Assembly: GCF_014641735.1 (NCBI RefSeq)
Contig: NZ_BMIH01000001.1
Coordinates: 645,001 to 709,000, forward strand
DNA: 64,000 bases
Direction: 5' to 3'
Source: Sphingomonas metalli
GTDB lineage: Bacteria; Pseudomonadota; Alphaproteobacteria; Sphingomonadales; Sphingomonadaceae
Made by a program: the position numbers and the translations under genes. Below, piece after piece: positions 36,544-45,437 of this stretch (position 1 is its first letter; each line of letters starts with the position of its first letter). The notes under the pieces are model-generated. The model was given only the letters and a program-made list of their open reading frames with translations, did not search any database and was not told the DNA's origin.

Positions 36544-37944
36544 ATGCGCTATCTCAGCACCCGCGGGGCGGCTCCCGTTCTCGATTTCCGCGGCGCGACG
36601 CTCGCCGGTCTCGCGAGCGACGGCGGCCTCTATATTCCCGAGGCATGGCCGACCCTCGGCGCCGAGGCGATCGCGGATCTGGCGGGCCTGTCCTATGCCG
36701 AGACCGCGACCCGGGTGATGCTGCCCTTCATCGGCGATGCCTTGAGCGAAGACGAGCTGCGCGCCCTGTGCGAACAGGCCTATGGCCGGTTCAGCCATGC
36801 CGCGGTCACCCCGCTCGTCCAGCTCGACCATGACCAGTGGCTGCTCGAGCTGTTCCACGGCCCCACCCTCGCCTTCAAGGACGTCGCGCTCCAGCTGCTC
36901 GGCCTGCTCTTCGAGCGGTTCCTGACCGGCACGGACAAGCGGCTGACCATCGTCGGCGCGACCAGCGGCGACACCGGCTCGGCCGCCATCGACGCCGTGG
37001 CGGGCCGCGAAGGCATCGACATCTTCATGCTCCACCCTGCCGGCCGCGTCTCCGACGTGCAGCGGCGGCAGATGACGACGGTCCTGTCCCCCAACGTCCA
37101 CAATATTGCGATCGACGGCGATTTCGATCAGGCGCAGGCGCTGGTGAAGACGATGTTCGCCACCCCCGCGCTCGCCGATCGCTTCGCGCTGTCGGCGGTC
37201 AATTCGATCAACTGGGCGCGGCTGATGGCGCAGGTGGTCTATTATTTCTACGCCGCCGTTCGCCTCGGGGCGCCCGGACGGGCCGTCGCCTTCTCGGTGC
37301 CGACGGGCAATTTCGGCGACGTCTTCGCCGGTTACGTCGCCAGCCGGATGGGCCTTCCGGTCGCGCAGCTGGTCGTCGCCACCAACGTCAACGACATCCT
37401 CCACCGCGCGCTGTCGGCCGGCGACTATAGCAAGGGCGTGGTGGCGCAGACCGCCACCCCTTCGATGGACATCCAGGTCTCCTCCAATTTCGAGCGACTG
37501 CTGTTCGACCTCGGCGGCCGCGACGGCAGCGCACTTGCCGCGCAGATGGCCGGGTTCGAGGCATCGGGCGCGATGCGCCTCACCAATGCACAGCGAGAGG
37601 GCGCCGCGCCGCTCTTCGCCAGCGCACGGGTCGATGCGGACGATATGGCGCTGGCGATGCGCTGGGCCTGCGAACATGCCGGACAGGTGATCGACCCGCA
37701 CACCGCCATCGCCCTTTCCGCCGCCCGCGCGCTCGATCTGGCCGCGGACGTGCCGGTCGTGACGCTCGCCACCGCCCACCCCGCCAAGTTCCGCGACGCC
37801 GTGGAGCGTGCGACCGGAATGCGCCCGCCGCTGCCGGCCCGGATCGGCGACCTGTTCGAGCGCGAGGAGCGCTACGTCACCCTGCCCGCCACCCTCGCCG
37901 CGGTCGGCGACTATGTCGCGCAGCACGCGCACCCCTCGGCGTGA
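36544..37944 (+). CDS. thrC: Threonine synthase
   Basis: PLP enzyme converting O-phosphohomoserine to threonine. The 466-residue form corresponds to the longer bacterial/yeast-type class. The PLP lysine is in FHGPTLAFKDVALQLLG, and the phosphate-binding and cofactor block is VGATSGDTGSAAIDAV. SVPTGNFGDVFAGYVASRMG is another family marker. The stop overlaps the GTG start of the next gene (GTGA). Placement after the cox cluster is usual in sphingomonads. Confidence 0.97.
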   Translation: MRYLSTRGAAPVLDFRGATLAGLASDGGLYIPEAWPTLGAEAIADLAGLSYAETATRVMLPFIGDALSEDELRALCEQAYGRFSHAAVTPLVQLDHDQWLLELFHGPTLAFKDVALQLLGLLFERFLTGTDKRLTIVGATSGDTGSAAIDAVAGREGIDIFMLHPAGRVSDVQRRQMTTVLSPNVHNIAIDGDFDQAQALVKTMFATPALADRFALSAVNSINWARLMAQVVYYFYAAVRLGAPGRAVAFSVPTGNFGDVFAGYVASRMGLPVAQLVVATNVNDILHRALSAGDYSKGVVAQTATPSMDIQVSSNFERLLFDLGGRDGSALAAQMAGFEASGAMRLTNAQREGAAPLFASARVDADDMALAMRWACEHAGQVIDPHTAIALSAARALDLAADVPVVTLATAHPAKFRDAVERATGMRPPLPARIGDLFEREERYVTLPATLAAVGDYVAQHAHPSA

Positions 37945-38810
37945 CGCTGGAGACGCTGATCGGCGAGCCCTGGGCGGATTACGGGCTGGTCGATTCGGGG
38001 AATGGCCGCAAGCTGGAGCGCTATGGCCGCTTCCGCTTCATCCGCCCGGAACCGCAGGCCATGTGGGCGCCCGCAAGCGAGGATTGGCGCGCGCAGGCCG
38101 AATTCGTCCCCGGCTCCGACGAGGATGGTGGCGGCCAGTGGCGCTTCGCCGATCCGGTCCCGCGCGACGGCTGGCCGCTCCGCTGGGAAGAGGTGCGCTT
38201 CACCGCGCAATGCACCCCCTTCCGCCATCTCGGCTTCTTCCCCGACATGGCGCCCGTGTGGCGCTGGATGCGGGCGCAGGTCGCCGACAAGTCCGAACCC
38301 GAATGCATGAACCTGTTCGGCTATACCGGCGTCGGCACGCTGGCGATGGCGAGCATCGGCGCGCGCATGGTCCATGTCGATGCCTCGAAAAAATCGGTCG
38401 AGGCGGCGCGCGGCAACGCCGCCCTGTCCGGGCTGGGCGACGCGCCGGTCCGCTGGATCATCGACGACGCCGCCAAGTTCGTCGCGCGGGAGGTGCGCCG
38501 CGGCCGCCGCTATGACGGCATCCTGCTCGATCCGCCCAAATACGGCCGCGGGCCGGAGGGCGAGGTGTGGCGGCTCGAAGAGGATCTGCCCCGGCTGATC
38601 GCCGACTGCCGCAAGCTGCTCGACGCCGACTCGCGCTTCCTGTTCCTCACCGTCTACGCCGTGCGCATGTCGGCTCTCGCGATCGGCGAACTGCTGCGCC
38701 AGGCCTTTGCCGACCTGCCCGGCACCGTCGAGGCCGGCGAACTCGGCGTCCGCGAGGAAGCCCGCGGGCTGGTCCTGCCCACCGCCATCTGGGCGCGCTG
38801 GAGCCGGTAA
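37941..38810 (+). CDS. Class I SAM-dependent methyltransferase (RlmI-like)
   Basis: A 289-residue methyltransferase resembling 23S rRNA m5C methyltransferases of the RlmI/YccW group. The SAM site is MNLFGYTGVGTLAMASIGA with VHVDASKKSVEAARGNA, and the catalytic motif is GILLDPPKYGRGPEGEVW. The N-terminal PUA domain of RlmI is not present as such, so the target is uncertain. GTG 37941 overlaps the thrC stop, indicating coupling. An N-terminal region with DSGNGRKLERYG is typical of this subgroup. Confidence 0.88.
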   Translation: MTLETLIGEPWADYGLVDSGNGRKLERYGRFRFIRPEPQAMWAPASEDWRAQAEFVPGSDEDGGGQWRFADPVPRDGWPLRWEEVRFTAQCTPFRHLGFFPDMAPVWRWMRAQVADKSEPECMNLFGYTGVGTLAMASIGARMVHVDASKKSVEAARGNAALSGLGDAPVRWIIDDAAKFVAREVRRGRRYDGILLDPPKYGRGPEGEVWRLEEDLPRLIADCRKLLDADSRFLFLTVYAVRMSALAIGELLRQAFADLPGTVEAGELGVREEARGLVLPTAIWARWSR

Positions 38811-38822
38811 CTTCTTGCGACT

Positions 38823-38903
38823 CGTCGCCCCAGCGAAGGCTGGGGCCTCCCGCGGCTTTTGCCCCGACACCTGCCGGAGATCCCAGCCTTCGCTGGGATG
38901 ACG
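38823..38903. repeat. Family A paired palindromic repeat
   Basis: CGTCGCCCCAGCGAAGGCTG at the left and CCCAGCCTTCGCTGGGATGA followed by CG at the right, inverted. It lies between the convergent methyltransferase gene and ccmB. Confidence 0.85.
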
Positions 38904-38914
38904 ATTATAGCGTC

Positions 38915-39553
38915 CTACTCCATCCCCGCCCGCATCGCCGCGCCCGCCACGAACGGCGCGCCCGCCACCAGCAACAGGCTGACCGCCGCCAGCAGCTTGA
39001 GCGCCCCGCCCGCGGCATCCCCGGTCGCCCCTGCGCCGAAGATCAGCAACGGGATGGCGAGCGGCAGCATCACCAGCCCGGCCACCGCGCCCGCACCGCG
39101 CAGGCCCGCGGTCAGCGCCGCGGTCGCCACCGCCAGCGCGGCGAGGCCGGGCGTCCCGATCGCCAGCCCCAGCTCCACCGTCACCACCGTCGCTCCCGGC
39201 AAACCCAGCAGCCCAGCGGCCACCAGCGTCGCCGCCATCAGCGGCGGTGCGAAGGCCAGCCAGTGCGCGATCATCTTCGCTGCCGCGACCAGAGCCGGCG
39301 ACAGCCCGCGCACCGCCAGCTGATCGACCACCCCCGCCTCCAGATCGGGCGCGATCAGCCGCTCGACCGGCAGCAGCGCGGCGAGCAGCGCCGCTGCCCA
39401 GATCACCCCGCCCCCGACCCGCGCCAGCAGTGCCGCATCGGGCCCGACCGCGAAGGGGAACAGCGTGGCGACGAGCAGGAAGAAGATCACCACCAGCGTC
39501 GCCCCGCCGCCCGCATAGAAGCGGCGCACGTCGCGCAGGATCAGCGCGGTCAC
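38915..39553 (-). CDS. ccmB: Heme exporter membrane subunit CcmB
   Basis: Membrane subunit of the CcmAB complex of cytochrome c maturation system I, which helps release holo-CcmE. The 212-residue length fits. Six membrane helices are visible; conserved parts are RDVRRFYAGGGATLVVIFFL at the start, ALLPVERLIAPDLEAGVVDQL and LVMLPLAIPLLIFGAGA. GTG 39553 overlaps the ccmA stop (GTGA). No ccmC, ccmD or ccmE is adjacent in the window. Confidence 0.92.
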   Translation of the reverse strand: MTALILRDVRRFYAGGGATLVVIFFLLVATLFPFAVGPDAALLARVGGGVIWAAALLAALLPVERLIAPDLEAGVVDQLAVRGLSPALVAAAKMIAHWLAFAPPLMAATLVAAGLLGLPGATVVTVELGLAIGTPGLAALAVATAALTAGLRGAGAVAGLVMLPLAIPLLIFGAGATGDAAGGALKLLAAVSLLLVAGAPFVAGAAMRAGME

Positions 39554-40311
39554 GCCGCCGCCTCCAACGCCAGCGCCTCCGCGCCGGGAATGGCGAGCGG
39601 CAGATGCGTCGCCACCAGCACCGCCCCGCCCGCCGCCCGATGCGCCGCCACCAGCGCCTCCAGCCGCGCCACTGCCGCCGCGTCGAGCCCGTTGGCCGGC
39701 TCGTCGAGCAGCCACAGTCGCGCCGGCGACACCGCCACCCGCGCCAGCGCCGCGCGCCGCCGCTGCCCGGTGGAGAGAAGGCGGACCGGCACCCGCGCGA
39801 GCGGGGTGAGATCGAGCGCCGCCAATCCACGCTCCACTATCCGGCCCGGCGCGAGCGCGACCTCTCCCTTTCTCTTCGTCGCCCCGGCGAAGGCCGGGAT
39901 CAATGCCTCCGCACGAGAAGAGGCGTCGGCCCCTGCGGCCCGGTGGATCCCGGCCTGCGCCGGGATGACGGGTGGGTGGGACTCCAAGCCCATACCGCCG
40001 CTCCCCATCTGGACCCCGGCCTCCGCCGGGATGGAGCCATCCACCTCCACCCAGAAGCGCAGCGCCCGGTCCAGCGGCAGTTCGGCATCCAGCGCCGCAC
40101 GCTCATCGAGCAGCGCCGCCGGCGCCGCCGCCACGCTACCCGCCGCCGGCCGCAACAGCCCCGCCGCCATGCGGATCAGGCTCGACTTGCCGACCCCGTT
40201 CGGCCCCGTCACCACCACCGCGTCGCCCGGCGCCAGCGTCAGGTCCAGCCCCGTGAACAACATGCGCCCGCCGCGCCGGCAGGCGACGTCGCGCATCGCC
40301 AGCAGCGTCAA
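39550..40311 (-). CDS. ccmA: Heme exporter ATPase CcmA with an in-frame repeat insertion
   Basis: ABC ATPase of the CcmAB complex. Walker A is GPNGVGKSS (about residue 37), the signature is LLSTGQRRRAALARV, and Walker B is LWLLDEPANGLD. Between Walker A and the signature, after LRFWVEVDG, about 58 extra residues appear (including [11 protein letters not shown] and PAFAGATKRKGE). They are encoded by family A repeats at 39865-40036, so the protein is 253 residues instead of about 195. The frame remains open. TTG 40311 overlaps the upstream stop (TTGA); ATG 40296 is the alternative. Whether the enzyme still works is unknown. Confidence 0.88.
   Translation of the reverse strand: MTLLAMRDVACRRGGRMLFTGLDLTLAPGDAVVVTGPNGVGKSSLIRMAAGLLRPAAGSVAAAPAALLDERAALDAELPLDRALRFWVEVDGSIPAEAGVQMGSGGMGLESHPPVIPAQAGIHRAAGADASSRAEALIPAFAGATKRKGEVALAPGRIVERGLAALDLTPLARVPVRLLSTGQRRRAALARVAVSPARLWLLDEPANGLDAAAVARLEALVAAHRAAGGAVLVATHLPLAIPGAEALALEAAA
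39865..40036. repeat. Family A repeats inside ccmA (three arms)
   Basis: Arms CGTCGCCCCGGCGAAGGCCG (39877), CCCGGCCTGCGCCGGGATGA (about 39950-39969) and GGACCCCGGCCTCCGCCGGG (40011-40030). The first two are an inverted pair; the third belongs to a second, incomplete copy. The insertion keeps the ccmA frame. Confidence 0.8.
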
Positions 40312-40727
40312 CCCGCCGCCTCTTCCAGCGCGTGCATATCGTCGTCGGACAGACCGAAATGATGGCCGATCTCGTGGATCGTCACATGCGCGACCAGATC
40401 GTCCAGCCGCACCCCCGTCTCCACCCATTCGTCGAGTATCGCACGGCGATAGAGGTGGATACGGTCGGGCAGCGCGCCCGAATCCATGCTGCTCTTCTCG
40501 CCGACGGGGCGGCCGTGATAGATGCCGGTCAGGTCGAGCGGATGCTCGATCCCCAGCGCCGCCAGCGTCGCGTCGTCGGCATAGTCCTCGACGATCAGCA
40601 CCACGTCGCCCAGATGCGCGCGAAACGCATCGGGCAGGCGCGCGATGGTGGCGCGGGCCAGCGCCTCGATCAGGTCCGCGTCGGGCGCCGCGCCGGTGAA
40701 GCCTTGCCGATCCATGGGTCTCGCCAT
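40308..40727 (-). CDS. Minimal zinc metallopeptidase (zincin family)
   Basis: A 139-residue metallopeptidase-family protein (the small bacterial zincin group, Pfam Zincin_1). The zinc motif HEIGHHFG is near residue 118, followed by an aspartate in LSDDDMH that may complete the site. No signal peptide is seen, so it is probably cytoplasmic. The physiological substrate is unknown. It precedes ccmA with a TTGA overlap. An alternative ATG lies at 40715. Confidence 0.87.
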   Translation of the reverse strand: MARPMDRQGFTGAAPDADLIEALARATIARLPDAFRAHLGDVVLIVEDYADDATLAALGIEHPLDLTGIYHGRPVGEKSSMDSGALPDRIHLYRRAILDEWVETGVRLDDLVAHVTIHEIGHHFGLSDDDMHALEEAAG

Positions 40728-40780
40728 AGGCGTTGGCGGACCGACGCGGCAAGCGGTGCCGGGCGGCGACGGAGGGGCGA

Positions 40781-41074
40781 ATGATCGAGGCGCTGAGCGA
40801 GGCAGAGCGGGCGGACGCGCTCGACGGCCTGCCCGAATGGGATCATGACGAGGCGCGCGACGCGATCACCCGCACGATCGTCTTCGCCGATTTTATCGAG
40901 GCGTTCGGCTTCATGACCCAGGTGGCGCTGATCGCCGAGCGGATGAACCATCATCCGGAATGGGCGAACGTCTACAACCGGGTGGACATATTGCTCACCA
41001 CCCACGACGCGGGCGGCCTGTCGCCGCGCGATATCGAGATGGCGCAGGCGATCGACGCGATCGTCGAGGAATAG
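40781..41074 (+). CDS. phhB: Pterin-4a-carbinolamine dehydratase
   Basis: A 97-residue PCD/DCoH enzyme that recycles the pterin cofactor of phenylalanine hydroxylase. The signature is [20 protein letters not shown], with the catalytic histidines, followed by [13 protein letters not shown] lies six bases before ATG 40781. No aromatic hydroxylase lies nearby, and PCD proteins in such genomes may also act in molybdopterin-dependent or transcription-related roles. Confidence 0.93.
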   Translation: MIEALSEAERADALDGLPEWDHDEARDAITRTIVFADFIEAFGFMTQVALIAERMNHHPEWANVYNRVDILLTTHDAGGLSPRDIEMAQAIDAIVEE

Positions 41075-41098
41075 GGCACCCGCTCCGCCCGCCCCCTT

Positions 41099-41186
41099 CC
41101 GTTCGCCCTGAGCGCAGTCGAAGGGCTGTTCTTCTTCCCGCCGCGGTGAAACGAGGAGTACGCTTCGACAGGCTCAGCACGAACGG
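41099..41186. repeat. Family C paired palindromic repeat
   Basis: CCGTTCGCCCTGAGCGCAGT at the left and the inverted arm ACAGGCTCAGCACGAACGG at the right. It lies between convergent phhB and the small lipoprotein gene. Confidence 0.85.
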
Positions 41187-41196
41187 CTGGAGAGAA

Positions 41197-41481
41197 TCAC
41201 CGCCGTCGCGCATCCTCCGCGCGATAGCCCTGATATTCCCCGCAATCGTCGGGATCCTTGCGGCAGCGCTTTTCCCACTCGCGGCGTTCCTTGCCTTCGC
41301 GCGCCTCGGCCTTGCGCATCTTGCGGCCGTAATTGCGGTCCGCCTCCTCCTGGCTGGTCGTGGTCCAGTCGACCGCCTTGCCGGCCACCTGGAAGGGCGC
41401 CTTCACGACCGAGGCAGCGGTGCTGATGCAGCCGCCCGCGACCAATGGCAGGGCGAGGACGAGGGGGCGAAGGCTACGCAT
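41197..41481 (-). CDS. Small lipoprotein with a charged tail
   Basis: A 94-residue protein. The signal sequence PLVLALPLVAGGC gives a lipobox VAGGC (cysteine at residue 18). The mature part begins with STAASVVKAPFQVAGKAVDW, then becomes highly charged (RKMRKAEAREGKERREWEKR), likely helical. Two cysteines (KRCRKDPDDCGE) could form a disulphide. It is not assigned to a known family; its likely location is the periplasm, anchored to a membrane. Confidence 0.75.
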   Translation of the reverse strand: MRSLRPLVLALPLVAGGCISTAASVVKAPFQVAGKAVDWTTTSQEEADRNYGRKMRKAEAREGKERREWEKRCRKDPDDCGEYQGYRAEDARRR

Positions 41482-41483
41482 GA

Positions 41484-42527
41484 CTACTCCTGGGCGACCA
41501 CGGAATCGCGGGTCTCGACGCCGATTATCGGATAGTCGGTGAAGAATCCGTCGATGCCAAGCCGCAGCCCCGCCGCGATCTCGCCGGCGATGTCGCCATG
41601 GGCCGCCGGGTCGGTGCCGCGGCGATAGGGCGCGGCGAGGAAGGCGTTTTCCGCGCGATAGGTCCAGGGATGGACGCGCAGGCCCGCCGCATGCGCGTCG
41701 GCCACCAGCCCGGCGCTCAGCATCGCCTTGGACGGGCCGATCCCCCAGGCATAGGTCGCGACCGTCTTCAGCCCCGTCGCGCTCGTCATCGCCGCATAGC
41801 TCGGCGCAGCCCCGTCCGCCGGCGCACCTTCCGCATCGACCAGCTGGATCAGCCGCAGCTTCGTCATGCCGTGCAATCGCTTGAGGTTCTCCACCTCGAA
41901 CGACTGGATGAACACCGGGGCGTCCGCGGTCTTCCAGCCGGCGGCATGCAGCTGGCGCACCAGCGGCGCGTCGGTCGGCAGGCCGATCTTCGCGAAATAG
42001 GTCGGGTGCTTGGTTTCGGGATAGATGCCGACATGGCGGCGCTTGGCCAGTGCGATCACCTCCGCCAGGGTCGGGATTTCGTACCGGCCGTCGAACGCGG
42101 CGCTTTGCGGCCGCAACTCGGGCAGGCGCTCGCGCGCGCGCAGCGTCTTCAGCTCGGCCAGCGTGAAATCCTCGGTGAACCAGCCGGTCACGCTCTGCCC
42201 GTCGATCGTCTTCGTGGTGCGCCGCCCGGCGAATTCGGGATGGCGCGCGACGTCGGTCGTCCCCCCGATCTCGTTCTCGTGCCGGGCGACGAGCACCCCG
42301 TCCCTGGTCGGCACCAGATCGGGCTCGATCACGTCGGCGCCCTGATCGATCGCGCGTTCGTACCCCGCCAGCGTATGTTCGGGCCGCTCGCCGCTGTCGC
42401 CGCGATGGGCGATGACGATCGGGCGGGAGAGCGGCTTCGACATCGGCCTATCCTGCCCATGACCGGCCGAGGATGCCAGCAGGGCGAGCGTGATAACCGC
42501 TCGCAACGGGAGCCGGGGCAGCGACAT
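41484..42527 (-). CDS. Glycerophosphodiester phosphodiesterase (secreted)
   Basis: A 347-residue GDPD enzyme that hydrolyses glycerophosphodiesters to glycerol 3-phosphate and an alcohol. The signal peptide covers LRAVITLALLASSAGHGQ. Catalytic motifs are IAHRGDSGERPEHTLAGY and ADVIEPDLVPTRDGVLVARH, with the expected His, Arg, Glu, Asp and His. ATG 42527 has GGAG six bases upstream and is preferred to ATG 42539. The order of motifs matches periplasmic GlpQ-like proteins. Confidence 0.93.
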   Translation of the reverse strand: MSLPRLPLRAVITLALLASSAGHGQDRPMSKPLSRPIVIAHRGDSGERPEHTLAGYERAIDQGADVIEPDLVPTRDGVLVARHENEIGGTTDVARHPEFAGRRTTKTIDGQSVTGWFTEDFTLAELKTLRARERLPELRPQSAAFDGRYEIPTLAEVIALAKRRHVGIYPETKHPTYFAKIGLPTDAPLVRQLHAAGWKTADAPVFIQSFEVENLKRLHGMTKLRLIQLVDAEGAPADGAAPSYAAMTSATGLKTVATYAWGIGPSKAMLSAGLVADAHAAGLRVHPWTYRAENAFLAAPYRRGTDPAAHGDIAGEIAAGLRLGIDGFFTDYPIIGVETRDSVVAQE

Positions 42528-42621
42528 GGCGTTCTCCATCCAGGAATATTGCCGCCTGCCTGCGCGCCGGTCATGACGTGCGCGTGACGCCGGCCTGCCC
42601 GACCCGAGGACCGATGCCGAT

Positions 42622-43545
42622 ATGAGCGAGAATGACAGCGTACTGGCCGCCGCCCGGTCGTGGCGCGGCGCCCCGATGGCGCTGGCGACGGTCGTCTCCA
42701 CCTGGGGGTCGGCGCCCCGGCCCCGGGGCAGCCATATGCTCGTCCACGAAGACGGCCGATTCGAAGGATCGGTGTCGGGCGGCTGCGTCGAGAGCGACAT
42801 CCTCCAGACCGCGGCGGAGGTGATCGCGGGCGCGCCCTTCCAGGTCAAACGCTACGGCGTCGCCGACCAGTCGGCCTGGGAGGTGGGCCTTCCCTGCGGC
42901 GGCGAGATCGCGGTGATGGTCCAGCCCGTCTCCGCCGAAGCGTTCGATCCCGAGCTGTTCGACCGCATCGCCGAGGCGCGCGAGCGCGGCGAGGCGCTGT
43001 CCGTGACCACCGATCTGGCGACCGGCCATTCGGATCTGCGCCCGGTCGAGACCGGCGAGGTCTTCGTCAACCGCTACGACCCGCCACGGCGGCTGCTGAT
43101 CGTCGGCGCGGTCCAGATCGCACAGGCGCTCGCCGGGCTGGCGCGCGAGCTGGGGATCGAGACGGTGGTGATCGACCCGCGCGGTCGCTTCCTGACGGAG
43201 GAGCGCTTTCCCGGCGTGACCCTCGACGACCGCTGGCCCGACGAGGCGGTGGCGGCGTGGCGCCCGGGTCCGGCCACCGCTGTGGTGACGCTCAGCCACG
43301 ACATCAAGATCGACGATCCGGCGCTGGTCGCGGCGCTCGCCAGCGAGGCCGCCTATGTCGGTGCGCTCGGCAGCCGCCGCAGCCATGCCGCGCGCCGGGA
43401 GCGGCTTGCCGCGGCGGGCGTCGCACCGGCGCAGATCGACCGGATCGACGGTCCGGTCGGGATCGACATCGGCGCGATCGGCCCGTCCGAGATCGCCCTG
43501 TCGATCGCCGCGGCGATGGTGGGGGCCTTTCATGGCAAGCGTTGA
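42622..43545 (+). CDS. XdhC/CoxI family maturation factor for molybdenum hydroxylases
   Basis: A 307-residue protein. XdhC-family proteins bind and sulphurate molybdenum cofactor for xanthine dehydrogenase-type enzymes. The N-terminal XdhC_CoxI domain has VSTWGSAPRPRGSHM, GSVSGGCVESDIL and GLPCGGEIAVMV; the C-terminal Rossmann domain has LLIVGAVQIAQALAGLARELG and YVGALGSRRSHAARRERLAA. It overlaps the next gene by 14 bases. No hydroxylase gene is present nearby. Confidence 0.92.
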   Translation: MSENDSVLAAARSWRGAPMALATVVSTWGSAPRPRGSHMLVHEDGRFEGSVSGGCVESDILQTAAEVIAGAPFQVKRYGVADQSAWEVGLPCGGEIAVMVQPVSAEAFDPELFDRIAEARERGEALSVTTDLATGHSDLRPVETGEVFVNRYDPPRRLLIVGAVQIAQALAGLARELGIETVVIDPRGRFLTEERFPGVTLDDRWPDEAVAAWRPGPATAVVTLSHDIKIDDPALVAALASEAAYVGALGSRRSHAARRERLAAAGVAPAQIDRIDGPVGIDIGAIGPSEIALSIAAAMVGAFHGKR

Positions 43546-44131
43546 AGATTGCGTCCTGGTCCTGCTCGCGGCGGGCCGATCCTCGCGGTTCGGCGACGGG
43601 AACAAGCTGGAGGCGGAGTTCCTCGGCCGGCCGGTCGGCTTCCATGTCGTCAGGGCGCTCGAAGATATTCCCTTTCGCTCGCGGCTGGTGGTGCGCGACG
43701 GCTGCAGTCTCGATTTCGCCAGCTGCGGCTATACCGAGATCCATAACGAGCGGCAGGATCTCGGCATGTCCGAATCGGTCAAGCTGGGCGTCGCGCACGC
43801 ACGGGAGATGGGCGCTCAGTCGGTGCTGATCGCGCTCGCCGACATGCCGCGCGTCACCGCAGCGCACATCTTCCGCCTGTTCGACGCCGCCGATTCGGCC
43901 GATGCGGTGGTGGCGTCCAGCGACGGCCACGAACCCAGGCCGCCGGTACTGTTCGGCCGCGCGCGGTTCGACCAGCTCCTGTCGCTTACCGGCGACCAGG
44001 GTGCCCGCGCCCTGATCGCAGCCGGCCGCCATGTCGTGACCAGCCCCGCCGAGCTGATCGACATCGACACGCCTGAGGATCTGGAACGCATTCGCCAGCT
44101 CGTCCACGCGCCGGAACGGCTGGTGCCGTAG
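43532..44131 (+). CDS. MobA-like molybdenum cofactor nucleotidyltransferase
   Basis: A 199-residue NTP-transferase domain protein of the MocA/MobA type. The nucleotide-binding motif is VLLAAGRSSRFGDGNKLEAE near residue 9, and the metal aspartate is in LIALADMPRVTAAHIF. It probably adds CMP or GMP to molybdopterin for the enzyme served by the adjacent XdhC protein. The start MASVEDCVLV at 43532 overlaps the XdhC gene by 14 bases. The open frame upstream to 43355 lies within XdhC and is not needed. Confidence 0.88.
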   Translation: MASVEDCVLVLLAAGRSSRFGDGNKLEAEFLGRPVGFHVVRALEDIPFRSRLVVRDGCSLDFASCGYTEIHNERQDLGMSESVKLGVAHAREMGAQSVLIALADMPRVTAAHIFRLFDAADSADAVVASSDGHEPRPPVLFGRARFDQLLSLTGDQGARALIAAGRHVVTSPAELIDIDTPEDLERIRQLVHAPERLVP

Positions 44132-44161
44132 GGGACGGACCCACCGTCGTCACCCCCACCT

Positions 44162-44218
44162 CCGTTCACCCGGAGCTACTCGAAAAGAACGGTGCTTCGA
44201 CGCGCTCAGCGCGAAGGG
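44162..44218. repeat. Degenerate family C repeat
   Basis: TCCGTTCACCCGGAGCTACT and CTTCGACGCGCTCAGCGCGA are weakly inverted arms of the family C type. It lies between the convergent nucleotidyltransferase gene and the ABC permease gene. Confidence 0.45.
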
Positions 44219-44231
44219 ATAAGGTACCTAT

Positions 44232-45437
44232 CTACTCGTGCCGCAGCGCATCGATCGGGTTGAGCGCCGCCGCCCGCCGTGCGGGGAAATAGCCGAACAC
44301 CACCCCGATCACCGCCGATATGGCGAAGGCGATCAGGTTGATCTGCGGATCGAAGGTCCAGGGCACCTGCATCAGCGGCACCAGCGCCAGGATCACCAGC
44401 TGCGCCAGCACCAGTCCGATCAGCCCGCCCAGGCACGACAGCGCCACCGCCTCCACCAGGAACTGCATCAGCACCTCGTTGGCGACCGCGCCGATGGCGA
44501 GGCGGATACCGATCTCGCGGGTCCGCTCGGTGACCGACACCAGCATGATGTTCATGATGCCGATGCCGCCGACGACCAAGCTGATCGCCGCCACCGCCGC
44601 GACGATCCGGGTCAGCATCGTCGTCGTGCTGGTCAGCGTATCGCTGATCTGCTTGGTGTCGAAGATGTTGAAATTGTCGTCGCGCCCCGCCTGGATCCGG
44701 CGACGCTCGCGCAACAGGTCGGTGATCGCCGCCTGCACCACCTGCGTCGAATAGGCCTGGTCGACCCCGACCAGCATCAGGCGGATGTCCTGGCTGCCGG
44801 TGAAGCGGCGCTGCACCGCCTTGATCGGCATCACCACCACATCGTCCTGGTCGCCGAAGCCGCCCTGCCCGCGCGTGGTCAGCGTGCCGATCACGTCGCA
44901 GCTGATATTGCCGAGCCGCATCCGGCTGCCCACCGCATCGCCGCCGCGGAACAGGTTCTGGCGCACGGTATTGCCGATCAGGCACACCGCCTTGCCCGCC
45001 GCCTCCTCCGCCGGCGTCCAGTACCGGCCAGAGGCGAGCGGCCAGGGCTGCACGGTCAGGAAGGCGCTGGTGGTGCCGTTGATCGTCGTCGACCAGTTCG
45101 CGCCCTCGTAGATGGCGGTCGCGCTGGAGCTGGCCTGCGGCGCCACCGCGGTGACGCCGGCGATCTGGTTGGCGATCGCATCGACATCCGCCTGATCGAA
45201 ATCGGGCGGCCGCGGCCCGCCGCCGCCGCGGCCGAAGCCCTGGCCGGGGCGGATCTGCAGGACGTTGGTCCCGAGCGCCGAGATCGACGCCTGCACCGCG
45301 CTCGTCGTGGCCTTGCCCAGCGTCACCATCGTCACCACCGCGCCGACGCCGATGACGATGCCGAGGATGGTCAGGAACGACCGCAGCAGATGCCGCCGGA
45401 TCGACCGGATCGCGAGAATCAGGGTGGTGCCGAACAT
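44232..45437 (-). CDS. MacB-type ABC transporter permease (FtsX domain)
   Basis: A 401-residue permease with an N-terminal membrane helix (about residues 20-42, [20 protein letters not shown]), a large periplasmic MacB-like domain, and three C-terminal helices. The FtsX block [20 protein letters not shown] lies near residue 290, and the end [20 protein letters not shown] is a hallmark of MacB/LolCE permeases. It would pair with the separate ATPase at 45757. A repeat-bearing gap of 319 bases lies between the two genes, although they act together. Confidence 0.92.
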   Translation of the reverse strand: MFGTTLILAIRSIRRHLLRSFLTILGIVIGVGAVVTMVTLGKATTSAVQASISALGTNVLQIRPGQGFGRGGGGPRPPDFDQADVDAIANQIAGVTAVAPQASSSATAIYEGANWSTTINGTTSAFLTVQPWPLASGRYWTPAEEAAGKAVCLIGNTVRQNLFRGGDAVGSRMRLGNISCDVIGTLTTRGQGGFGDQDDVVVMPIKAVQRRFTGSQDIRLMLVGVDQAYSTQVVQAAITDLLRERRRIQAGRDDNFNIFDTKQISDTLTSTTTMLTRIVAAVAAISLVVGGIGIMNIMLVSVTERTREIGIRLAIGAVANEVLMQFLVEAVALSCLGGLIGLVLAQLVILALVPLMQVPWTFDPQINLIAFAISAVIGVVFGYFPARRAAALNPIDALRHE

